A stretch of 64,000 nt of DNA from Loxodes magnus (lineage: Eukaryota > Ciliophora > Karyorelictea > Loxodida > Loxodidae). The translations under genes were made by a program, and so were the position numbers. The stretch spans positions 496,001-560,000 of the forward strand of contig CAMPDV010000148.1 of the NCBI GenBank assembly GCA_946699065.1, written 5' to 3'. This document shows, in pieces, positions 1 to 10,611 of the stretch (position 1 is the first letter of the stretch; every line of letters begins with the position of its first letter). Under the pieces are notes generated by a model. That model saw only the letters and a list, made by a program, of their open reading frames with translations. It did not search any database and was not told the DNA's origin.

Positions 1-459
1 TCTTTATTATAAATATTTATTAATATTTTATTGTGCAATTTAATTATATTAATAAAATTAAAAAAATTTTAAATATTACATTGTCATAATTCATTTAAAC
101 ATAAAATTAAAGCTATTATATCAACTATATATATTTAAACATTTTAAGACATTTATTAAATAATTTAACTCGTTAGCATAAATTTTAAATTTTTAAATAT
201 AAGTATTAAAATATTATTCATCTCTTATGAACATTTAATCATTAATCAATCTATAATTCACTCTTTGGCAAAAAAGTAAAAAAATTGATCTGCTAGTATA
301 ATAATTTACTCTCCTAACTTCTTCCTGTCTTGTATTTAATCTCAAATTTTATTTATTTCTTCAAATTTTTCCAGTCATGAGAGGTAAAATTTAGCATTCT
401 ATCTTTCAATTCCTAGAAGTTAATATTTCGTCAGAAGTTATTTCTTATTCTTTTTTGTT
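1..459. other. A+T-rich stretch without a recognised gene
   Basis: This is simple A+T-rich sequence with many homopolymer runs. The right half is pyrimidine-rich on the plus strand and may be the 3' part of the minus-strand ORF1 that follows. I see no domain motif or structured repeat in it. Confidence 0.5.
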
Positions 460-1155
460 TTTGACATTTCCACCATAAATGTCATGTGCTATTGCAAATG
501 TAGCATCTTTTTCTAGATCTATGAAGTGTTCTTTCTTTTATTTCTATTTCCATATAGGTCCCTTCTGAAGTCTTTTGCAATTTAATGGATTTTGAATCTA
601 GATAAACTCAATTTTTCTCGTCTTATTCTCCTCATAATTCAAATATATTCTCTAATCCTGTCATTCATAGATTTCAACTTTAGTTCTTCGGTCTACCATA
701 TGAGCTTCATCATCATCTTCATAATTTATTAAATCTTTACTAATTTCAAATATTCCTTATTTCTATGAGTTTAAGTCCTCTGCGTTTTTTATATTTGTAT
801 AATTTAGTTGTTTCATCTATTAAGAGTCCATTTGCTCTATTTCAATATTATCTAAATAAAAGGTCAGGATCTATATTGAATTATCTTATTTTGTCTTATT
901 CATTTATTTTTTATATTTCTTTTAATGAATCCGTTGAGTGATTTTTTTTATAGGTTTCCAATGGAGGTGTCGAGAGTTTTGGTAGCTTTCGGTTCTTAAT
1001 TTTTTCTTTAGGTCTTCTTCTTTGTTTGTTATTTGTTTGTCTGAAGAAGATTGGACTTGTTGAAGTTAAGACGTGGTAAGAGAAATACTTCTAGTTTCTA
1101 GTTTTTTTCCTGCTCTGAGGAGGTAGTGAAATAAACCCTTCTTGAAGCTAGTCAT
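460..1155 (-). mobile_element. Retroelement ORF1 (gag-like, zinc knuckle), type beta
   Basis: The start is an ATG at 1155 followed by MTSFKKGLF. This matches the M-[AT]-x-x-x-[KRQ]-[KQ]-G-F start of the ORF1-like genes at 3755, 21961 and 56942. The middle is rich in Lys, Glu and Gln as in a coiled coil. Near the 3' end, 464-505 reads CYICNSTWHLWWKC, a C-x2-C-x4-H-x4-C zinc knuckle once TGA is read as Trp. Such proteins bind the element RNA in a ribonucleoprotein with reverse transcriptase. The copy looks decayed, because the knuckle and the start are not in one frame. A LINE ORF1 is the best reading, given LINE reverse transcriptases elsewhere in the window; an LTR-type gag cannot be excluded. 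Confidence 0.55.
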
Positions 1156-1369
1156 TTTATATTAGATGGCTTATAAACATTTACTCTCCTTTTAATTTCG
1201 ATGCTAAAAAATGTTTATTAATTTAAAAATTTATAATTTAATCAAAAAATTAAGAAATTTTTAAAATTAAGGTCTTAAATTTAAATTTACCAAAATATTA
1301 ATTACGCTAAAATATTAGAATTTTAGACTTCCAGAAATCGGTTAGTATAAATCACATTATCCTCAAAGA

Positions 1370-1615
1370 AATTATGTTTATTAATTGATCTTCTTTGCAT
1401 AATCTTTAGGCAATGCCAAACTACCATCGAATAAGCAATACAATGCTTATATTAGGAAAGAGATTCCAATTATCCTTATCGCAGCCTCAACTTCTCGGAA
1501 TAATTAAATAGACACGTCATCTCAAAAATAATCTAAAGAGCACATTAATCAAACTAATAATTTGTAGTTTGATTCCTAGTACGATTCATTTTCGGTATCA
1601 TGTTAAGTTATATTA
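1370..1615 (-). repeat. Dispersed module D, copy 1
   Basis: This stretch is clearly homologous to 59900-60180 in the same orientation; both contain the block ggaataattaaatagac. In both copies it lies upstream of a minus-strand ORF1 start (1155 and 59665). Read on the minus strand, both copies keep a W-x-VYLIIP-x-x-WG segment in which both Trp codons are TGA. It may be the 5' part of the ORF1 transcript or a short reading frame of its own. No known domain is recognised. Confidence 0.5.
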
Positions 1616-1783
1616 TCAGTTCTAATTTATTTTTTAAATACTAAAACATTTTTAACGAAAAATAATATGCAAATTTAAATTTTTTTCTTGATCATTCATA
1701 TTTTTTTTAATTATGGAACATTAATAGATTTAAGTAGAATAGTATATATAAAAATTCTTTGAAGTAATAATAAATATGATTAT

Positions 1784-2182
1784 AGAGCGCGTAGCACCTC
1801 GTTGGCGCGCAGCTCTTTCAGTATTAATATTTAATATTAAAAAAGCGTTCTCAAAAGCTTGATTTCATTCTTTTCGTCCATAGAGCCACTTCAACTTCTC
1901 CAAATGGTAATCTTCTAATTAGAAATTACTCTTAAATCTTGAATCAAAAGCTCAAGTTTTCTTGAATAAGGTCCAAATAAGAATTAGTTATTAAGTCATT
2001 AATTTGAAGGCCCGTCAGTCAAACTTTCATACTGCTAGAGAGAATCCACTGGGCAAGTTAGGCATGTCTCAACAGAGCTTATCCACCCTTCTCCGCGGTG
2101 GCATCTAGTGCGAGATTATTCGCAATGCAGTATACACTGCACCAGATTACCTACTAGTTTTTCTGGTGCAGCCGACATCCAT
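1784..2182 (-). repeat. Retroelement head module, copy 1
   Basis: This is a ~400-bp module, much richer in G+C than its surroundings. It recurs at 15239-15624 (three tandem copies), 19341-19835 (three copies), 45864-46375 and 53159-53551. On the minus strand each starts with ATGGAT right after a TATA-rich run. It contains two adjacent stem-loops (TGCGA/TCGCA at 2109-2124 and TGCAGT/ACTGCA at 2126-2141) and ends in a third (AGAGC/GCTCT arms, 1784-1816). Compensatory changes in other copies suggest the stems matter. It could be the structured 5' end of an ORF1 transcript or a small independent element; the protein reading is unproven. Confidence 0.6.
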
Positions 2183-2559
2183 TTTATATAATAAAATATT
2201 TATAAATTGTAAACTATATAATCTTATTTAAAAATAAATAATTAATGTTCTTATGTTTTAATTTTATTTTAAAATCTTTTATCTATAATGTTATTTATTT
2301 AAGAAAGATTAATAGAATAAAATTTTTAATTTAAAGTAATTTATTTTTGTATCAATGATAATTAAAAAATTAATTTAATTTACTAAATAATATTTATTAA
2401 ATTTAAACATTTTTTGCAACAAAATGTCAAAAGCCAAATTGCTTTTATTTCTGATAAAAAATTAAATAAAAATTTTTTAATTTAAAAAATGAAAAATAAT
2501 ATTAAAAAGCATTATGATTGTTTATTAAAATAACATAACATAATTTATTAATTTGACGT
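2183..2559. other. A+T-rich spacer
   Basis: The sequence is very A+T-rich with poly-A and poly-T runs, and I see no motif or repeat in it. Confidence 0.5.
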
Positions 2560-3196
2560 CGCCTTTTTTTGGTCCTTTCCAAGTCTTTACTTGGTTCTTC
2601 TTTTTTAAGTATTTACTAATTACTCGAGTAATTTTTTTCCATAAATGATTTTTCTTCCATATTGTTCACCTTTAGATTAAATCTTGGTTAGGTTTTTACA
2701 GAATTTTTAATTTTCCCATTTTTACAAATTTTAAAATCTCAAAAAGGAACTTCTTATGTGTCCTAGTTTTCTACAGAATCAACACATAGTTGATCTTTTT
2801 TTTTTGATATTTGATTAATTATCTGATTATTTATGTTTATTAATATTTTCATTTGGTTGCTCTATATCCGTTGGATCATTTATATCTTTAGTCATGAATT
2901 GCTCGTAGTTTATCTAATCGAGAATTCGAATTTCTTATATTTTTTCTTCTGTTCTTTTAAATTCTTAGCTAAATAGATGTTTAGAAGCTTTTAAACTTAT
3001 TTCTGTATTCAAGATTTTATTATCATTTTAGAGTTAGTTAATTTTTAAATCTACGCTGTTTATCTACTAAATTATCTGCTGCATTGCATTCTATAGTTTT
3101 TTATTATCAACCTATAACAAATAAATTTCAATCAATAAATGTATCTTATTGTTAGTTAGGATATTGGTTTTAGGTTAATTGTTTCTTAGGTGCCAT
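2560..3196 (-). mobile_element. Retroelement ORF1, type alpha, zinc knuckle
   Basis: The ATG at 3196 starts MAPKKQ, nearly the same as the starts at 59665 (MAPKKQ) and 45819 (MANKKQ). Downstream, the block NDPTDIE followed by MCWFCRKLGHIRSS corresponds to NDPTDVE and YCWYCRKYGHILRQC in the ORF1 of the 8.8-kb tandem unit. This is therefore a gag-like RNA-binding protein with a C-x2-C-x4-H knuckle. The last Cys of the knuckle is not conserved, and start and knuckle are in different frames, so the copy is decayed. The Trp of the knuckle is TGA here (2779-2781) and TGG in the 8.8-kb unit, one line of evidence for TGA as Trp. Confidence 0.6.
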
Positions 3197-3239
3197 TTAT
3201 ATCTTAATAATATTTAGATATTATTCATTAAAATATTAT

Positions 3240-3720
3240 TTACCTTTCGGATGAATCTAAAATCCTATATTTATTTCTTTCAAGTCAAAAGGGTAAGTTA
3301 ATTATTGAGACCAATATCTTTTGCAAGTAAACTCTTATTTGTTATTCAGAGTTTATTTATTTATTGTCAATTCTTACAGGCATGGTCTAATCGTATTTCG
3401 ATTATTTTTTTCTTTATTTCCTTTTTACTTTATAATGTCAGCTGTTCTTTGCAGATCTCTTTAAGATTGTATCTAATAACATTTCTTTCTTAAGTTTCTC
3501 ACTTGTGCGGAAGTTTCTTATCTTGTTTATATTGTTAATTCATATTTTTTTGATGATAGTTTTTTGTTCCATTCCTAAAATGTTTAATATGATTGCCCAA
3601 CCTTAATATAGCTTAAGCTTTTCTTTTTCTTGGTTTTCTAAATGTTTCATTAAGTTTTTGTTGAGATTAATAGATTCTTCTTTTCCGAAATCTTCCAACT
3701 CCTGTTTTTAGTTGAAATGT
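3240..3720 (-). other. Coding-like coiled-coil stretch of unknown family
   Basis: With TAA/TAG as Gln and TGA as Trp, one minus-strand frame gives a charged, helix-prone protein with segments such as EESINLNKNLMKHLENQEK and SEKLKKEMLLDTILKRS. Composition is far from the A+T-rich spacers, and the strand is purine-rich as in the other genes. No domain is recognised. It lies directly upstream of the type alpha ORF1 at 3196 and may be the 5' part of the same element. Confidence 0.35.
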
Positions 3721-3754
3721 TCGTATTATCAAATATTTTTAGTTGAGGGAAAAA

Positions 3755-4250
3755 ATGGCAAAAGGTCTCTAGAAGGGTTTTTTGCAGGCTACATGGATAA
3801 AGGAGCGAAAAGCAGAGCCTTCTAATTCTTCATTCACCATGTCTCCTTTACTAAAATAAAAATTTTCTTAATCTTAACAACCTTCAGCAGTAGAAAATTG
3901 AAGAAAATCTTAAATAAAATAAGAACTTAAATAAACAGAAACAGAATAAAACGAATAGTAAAATATTGACTTTCTTTCAAAACTAAGACCAAGTAATTAA
4001 ATGAAATTCGATAATGCAAAAAATATGCAAAAACAGATAAATAAAGAATAAATACTAATTGAAAATCTTTTGAAATATGTTCGAATTCTGTAAGAAGAAA
4101 TCAAAATATTAAGGTAAGAAAACAAAAAACCATTAGAAAAAAGTTAAAATAATGAAGAAAGATTAGTCTAATAAGAAATCGAAGTAAAGTAACTTGGACA
4201 AAAAAGAATAGAACCTTTAATATAAGAAAAAAAAACAAGATTATAGTGCG
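3755..4250 (+). mobile_element. Retroelement ORF1, type beta, plus strand
   Basis: The ATG at 3755 starts MAKGLQKGFL, matching MAGGFKKGFL at 56942 and MAGIRQGFF at 21961. The following ~165 codons stay in one frame with a Gln/Lys/Glu-rich composition. A likely coiled coil lies near residues 90-140 (segment LKYVRILQEEIKILRQENKK). Many of its Gln codons are TAA or TAG. No zinc knuckle is visible before the sequence runs into a hairpin at 4251. The gene is divergent to the type alpha ORF1 starting at 3196, with a 0.56-kb spacer. Confidence 0.5.
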
Positions 4251-4262
4251 CGTAGTACTACG
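4251..4262. other. Perfect 12-base palindrome at a module edge
   Basis: CGTAGTACTACG is a perfect palindrome. It sits in a context (ttatag-gcgcgtag) that matches the terminal stem-loop of the head modules at 1784 and 53159, so it probably is the end of a diverged minus-strand head module. Confidence 0.5.
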
Positions 4263-4560
4263 ATAGTTCAACTCTTTATCTAAAATCTTTTAGAGTTTAA
4301 AAGCGAATTACGATATATTATTCCCTGTGTTAGCTTCCCTTGGAAATTTTTTTCTCCTATAAGGACAGTTTCGGAGTGCTTCCCTAAAGAGACCTTAATC
4401 TCAGGTATCGTTCAATATATTGTTACTTGATGCCTTGGTCTTGACATAATTGGCTCCAGCCAAGATTCTTTTTATGTCTTCACAAAGGGTACTTCCTAGT
4501 TACTGAGTTTCTTTCAATCATAGCGAGAGGATTCCTCCTCCGTATTTAAAAGCAATTATA
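4263..4560 (-). repeat. Diverged head-like module with coding-like minus strand
   Basis: This segment is G+C-richer than its surroundings and ends at 4251 in the same motif as the head modules. A minus-strand frame gives a protein-like reading, for example TEEESSRYDWKKLSNQEVPF near its start, with TGA at Trp. Beyond the terminal hairpin I could not align it to the other heads, so it is either a diverged head or unrelated sequence next to a head end. Confidence 0.35.
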
Positions 4561-5130
4561 TATAAGAAATAAAAATGGAAGTAGAAGACTATAGGTAAAT
4601 AGAAACAATTAATATTAGAAGAACTCTCAAGAGATGTTACCTGTGATAATCAAGATTCCGTAATTACAAGAGATGCAAGATATACAAGGAAAATATAAAG
4701 AGAATTAACAAGAAATTATATGACGAATGACGGAAGAATTTACAGAAAGAGAATTTTCGAATAAAATTTCGGAACTCCGAAAAAACTGTATGACCCGAAC
4801 ATTTATTTTAAGCCCCCAAAAGCGATCACTGATTGACAGTAGAAATGAGGTTGAGATTCCTCAAAGCCAATAGCATTCAATTTAGTATATTATTATTATA
4901 TTTTTAGTTGAAAATATTTAGTGAATTTTAAAATTTAATTTTTTTCTAGATCTAATCAAATTCACATGAAAACTGTTAATGTTTTACTGAGGCTTTGTGA
5001 AGAGAATATCAAGAATATCTGAAATTCGTTTCTTCTTTTAAACTTCCTCTAAAATTCCTTTCGAATTCCTGTCGTTTTATTTTATTTGATGAATAGATAT
5101 ATAACATTTTTTCTATTTTAACTTTTAAAA
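4561..5130. other. Spacer before the 2.74-kb array
   Basis: The first 250 bases are purine-rich on the plus strand and could be the tail of an ORF1. The rest is A+T-rich and featureless up to the first base of the tandem repeat. Confidence 0.4.
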
Positions 5131-7870
5131 ATATTTTAAATTAAAAAAATAATTTTTCAGAATGCTTAAAATTAAAAAGAGCAAGATAATTATTCTTACG
5201 TTGAAAATTTCATGTTTTATTTGTAAGCTAGAAATAAAAATCACTAAAATTATTTGTTAGCTTTATAAAGCTATTGAGGGTAAATTTATTTGAGTTGAAT
5301 AGCAAAATTTATTTCTTTAAAACAAATAATATCTAAATTTAACAGAATAAATCTAAAGTAAAATTTTAACTATAATTTTTAAGAATAAAATTAAAAAAAA
5401 ATTAATAATATTTTTAAATATAATTACAAGTTCAAAAATAATAAAACTGAATAGTCTTTTTAAATTGAAATCACAGATTAAAAAATATAAATGAAAAAGA
5501 ATAAGTGCTAATAACAAAAATTTTAAATTTTTTTACTTATAAATTTACTTTTCGTAATAATAATAAAACAGAAAATATATAATTTAAGAAATCAGCATTA
5601 CAATATTGAAGATCTTAGTTGAAAAAATATTTCGCTTTTAAACGATATTTTAACAAAAAAATTAATTTTTATTCTATTATTTACTCTCTAGAGATACACT
5701 ATTTTTAAAAATAGTATTCAAAAACGTATTTTAATTAAACGCGCAAAATAATTTATTAAAATACATAATTAATATATCTTTTTAAAATAAAATAAAAAAT
5801 TGGGAAAAAGTTAAATTTCAAAAAATTGTTTTTTGCTTTATAATAAAATATTTATTTTTCTAAATTTTTCTAAATAAAACCTTGCATAAACTTTATAATA
5901 ATATATTTTTAATAACAGCATAAAATAAAATTTTTCTTTATTAAAGCATTTTTCGAGATATGATATGAACATTTTTTTTAAATTCATAGCTTTATAAAAC
6001 ATAATTTATTGATTATTAATTTAATTTTTAATTTTTAGACTTGATTTTTACAGTACTTCTAGCGTTTATTTAAATTTAAACACTTATTTTAAAACTTAAG
6101 CATTTGAGTTTAAAGTTGTTTAAGATCTTTTTTAAACGTTAAAATTTATGTTTATAATTTTAAAATATTTTCTCATAAAAGTATTTCAACTAAAATATAA
6201 TAAAAATATTTACTAATTTAAATTAATTTTATTATTTATATATTTAACAGAAAAACCTTATAAAATCATATTTGTTTGCTTTTTTGATTCCACGTTATTT
6301 AATACTATTATTTAGTAATATAAAATTTTGTTAAGTTATTTAATTCTATAAACTATATTTATATTTTTTATTTTAATCTACTTTTTTAAATAAAATTTAA
6401 AATGCAATATATAACTGAATCTTTAATGTTCTTATTTAAAATAAGGTTAATAAAAGTAAAAATAAATATGAATAATAAATTAAAATTATGTTTAAAGATC
6501 ATAATTCATTATAAGCTTCAAGTATTGTAACTTCTTTTCAGAATAAAATTATATTGGATTATTTTGTGATTTTTTAATATTTTCTTAATTTAAAAAGATA
6601 ATTAATTTTAAATTTAAGAAGCAACTGGTTTATATCTTATTTAAATTAGGTCTTTTAGATAAAAGTTCTATTATAAAGTAGTTTGCCATTTAAAAAATGA
6701 AAAAATATCAAAACACTTACTTCGGAAGCTTTAAATTTACAATAATAAATTATTTTGATGAAGATTTATTTTAAAGTATAATAAAATCAGTTTTAATACT
6801 TTAATTTTTTCATAAAACTAAATTGTTGCAGAAAATTATTATAAGCATCTTATAACTTTTTTCTTTTTCATGATTATACTTCAGTAAGCTATATTCATCA
6901 AATCATAAAAAATGCTTTTAAATTTTAATTGATTTATTGACTTATTGCAATTTAATTAAAATCTTCTATGAAATGTACTCAAAATAATAAAATATCTCTA
7001 TTTATATAATATAAATTAATTTTCAATAATAAAACCTAAAAAATTATTTTTTAAATTTTAAATTTTAATTTAAAATACATTTTTTTTGTTATGTTAGTAA
7101 AGATTAATAATAAATGCTTATTAAGTTTTGAAGTTTAAAAATTAAAGTAACAAAAGTAGATTATCAAGTTAAGTCAATTTTTTCGTGTTTTTTTAATCAT
7201 TTATTCAATTAATCTTAGTTGATATATAAAATAAAAGGCTAGCTTTTATATATTTTTCTTGTTAAGAATCCGATTTACCTTCAGAATTTTAGTAATATAT
7301 TAAAATTTAATATAACTGTTATTTATTATTTCTACTTTGCATAATATGTATGAAGATATATATGCAGTTATGCATTATAAGCTAATAAATTACAAAACTA
7401 TATTTTTAAATTAATTAAAATTGTTAGTTTGAAAGCAGATAAAAATGTTTCTAGATTATTTTTTATTTAATTTCTTTATAAAAGCTATTATTTGCTTTTT
7501 ATTCATGTATAATTGTAATAATTTTAAATTAAATTTTATCTAATATTCCTCTATAATTTATTTTTGAAGATAAGTAAATAACATCAATATTTTATGTATA
7601 TAGATATTTTAACTGTTTTAAAGCTTTTTACTAGAATATAAGTATTAGCCTTAAAAGTTAAACATTTTAAGTTTTTTCTCATAGAAATATAAAAAATTTA
7701 TTATATTTTTATCATTTTAATCGCTTAATAACGAAAAATATCAAAATTTAAATATAAAAAATTATATTCAAATTTAAAATAAAACACCAAAACACACATT
7801 AGAATTATCAATAATAATGAACATAATAATTTTTTAATTTAATATTGATTATTGTCATAATATTTACAAA
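5131..7870. repeat. 2.74-kb tandem repeat, copy 1
   Basis: This is the first of three head-to-tail copies. The unit begins atattttaaattaaaaaaat and recurs at 7871 and 10612. A+T content is very high and I find no protein motif on either strand. Copy 1 differs from copies 2 and 3 mainly in its first ~0.85 kb, where small indels and substitutions cluster; the rest is almost identical. It behaves as a large-unit satellite. Confidence 0.95.
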
Positions 7871-10611
7871 ATATTTTAAATTAAAAAAATAATTTTTCAG
7901 AATGCTTAAAATTAAAAAAACGCAAGATAATTATTCTTACGTTGAAAATTCAATGTTTTATTTGTAAGCTAGAAATAAAAATCACTAAAATTATTTGTTA
8001 GCTTTATAAAGCTATTGAGGGTAAATTTATTTGAGTTGAATAGCAAAATTTATTTCTTTAAAACAAATAATATCTAAATTTAACAGAATAAATCTAAAGT
8101 AAAATTTTAACTATAATTTTTAAGAATAAAATTAAAAAAAAAATAAAAATATTTTTAAATATAATTACAAGTTCAGAAATAATAAAACTGGATAGTCTTT
8201 TTAAATTGAAATCACAGATTAAAAAATATAAATGAAAAAAAAAAAGTGCTAATAACAAAAATTTTAAATTTTTTTACTTATAAATTTACTTTTCGTAATA
8301 ATAATAAAACAGAAAATATATAATTTAAGAAGTCAGCATTACAATATTGAAGATCTTAGTTGAAAAAATATTTCGCTTTTAAACGATATTTTAACAAAAA
8401 AATTAATTTTTATTCTATTATTTACTCTCTAGAGATACACTATTTTTAAAAATAGTATTCAAAAACGTATTTTAATTAAACGCGCAAAATAATTTATTAA
8501 AATACATAATTAATATATCTTTTTAAAATAAAATAAAAAATGGGGAAAAAGTTAAATTTCAAAAAATTGTTTTTTGCTTTATTATAAAATATTTACTTTT
8601 CTAAATTTTTCTAAATAAAACCTTGCATAAACTTTATATTAAAATATTTTTAATAACAGCATAAAATAAAATTTTCTTTATTAAAGCATTTTTCGAGATA
8701 TGATATGAACATTTTTTTTAAATTCATAGCTTTATAAAACATAATTTATTGATTATTAATTTAATTTTTAATTTTTAGACTTGATTTTTACAGTACTTCT
8801 AGCGTTTATTTAAATTTAAACACTTATTTTAAAACTTAAGCATTTGAGTTTAAAGTTGTTTAAGATCTTTTTTAAACGTTAAAATTTATGTTTATAATTT
8901 TAAAATATTTTCTCATAAAAGTATTTCAACTAAAATATAATAAAAATATTTACTAATTTAAATTAATTTTATTATTTATATATTTAACAGAAAAACCTTA
9001 TAAAATCATATTTGTTTGCTTTTTTGATTCCACGTTATTTAATACTATTATTTAGTAATATAAAATTTTGTTAAGTTATTTAATTCTATAAACTATATTT
9101 ATATTTTTTATTTTAATCTACTTTTTTAAATAAAATTTAAAATGCAATATATAACTGAATCTTTAATGTTCTTATTTAAAATAAGGTTAATAAAAGTAAA
9201 AATAAATATGAATAATAAATTAAAATTATGTTTAAAGATCATAATTCATTATAAGCTTCAAGTATTGTAACTTCTTTTCAGAATAAAATTATATTGGATT
9301 ATTTTGTGATTTTTTAATATTTTCTTAATTTAAAAAGATAATTAATTTTAAATTTAAGAAGCAACTGGTTTATATCTTATTTAAATTAGGTCTTTTAGAT
9401 AAAAGTTCTATTATAAAGTAGTTTGCCATTTAAAAAATGAAAAAATATCAAAACACTTACTTCGGAAGCTTTAAATTTACAATAATAAATTATTTTGATG
9501 AAGATTTATTTTAAAGTATAATAAAATCAGTTTTAATACTTTAATTTTTTCATAAAACTAAATTGTTGCAGAAAATTATTATAAGCATCTTATAACTTTT
9601 TTCTTTTTCATGATTATACTTCAGTAAGCTATATTCATCAAATCATAAAAAATGCTTTTAAATTTTAATTGATTTATTGACTTATTGCAATTTAATTAAA
9701 ATCTTCTATGAAATGTACTCAAAATTATAAAATATCTCTATTTATATAATATAAATTAATTTTCAATAATAAAACCTAAAAAATTATTTTTTAAATTTTA
9801 AATTTTAATTTAAAATACATTTTTTTTGTTATGTTAGTAAAGATTAATAATAAATGCTTATTAAGTTTTGAAGTTTAAAAATTAAAGTAACAAAAGTAGA
9901 TTATCAAGTTAAGTCAATTTTTTCGTGTTTTTTTAATCATTTATTCAATTAATCTTAGTTGATATATAAAATAAAAGGCTAGCTTTTATATATTTTTCTT
10001 GTTAAGAATCCGATTTACCTTCAGAATTTTAGTAATATATTAAAATTTAATATAACTGTTATTTATTATTTCTACTTTGCATAATATGTATGAAGATATA
10101 TATGCAGTTATGCATTATAAGCTAATAAATTACAAAACTATATTTTTAAATTAATTAAAATTGTTAGTTTGAAAGCAGATAAAAATGTTTCTAGATTATT
10201 TTTTATTTAATTTCTTTATAAAAGCTATTATTTGCTTTTTATTCATGTATAATTGTAATAATTTTAAATTAAATTTTATCTAATATTCCTCTATAATTTA
10301 TTTTTGAAGATAAGTAAATAACATCAATATTTTATGTATATAGATATTTTAACTGTTTTAAAGCTTTTTACTAGAATATAAGTATTAGCCTTAAAAGTTA
10401 AACATTTTAAGTTTTTTCTCATAGAAATATAAAAAATTTATTATATTTTTATCATTTTAATCGCTTAATAACGAAAAATATCAAAATTTAAATATAAAAA
10501 AATTATATTCAAATTTAAAATAAAACACCAAAACACACATTAGAATTATCAATAATAATGAACATAATAATTTTTTAATTTAATATTGATTATTGTCATA
10601 ATATTTACAAA
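7871..10611. repeat. 2.74-kb tandem repeat, copy 2
   Basis: This unit is almost identical to copy 3, with only isolated single-base and homopolymer-length differences. That points to very recent duplication or ongoing homogenisation. No coding or structural RNA signal is visible. Confidence 0.95.
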
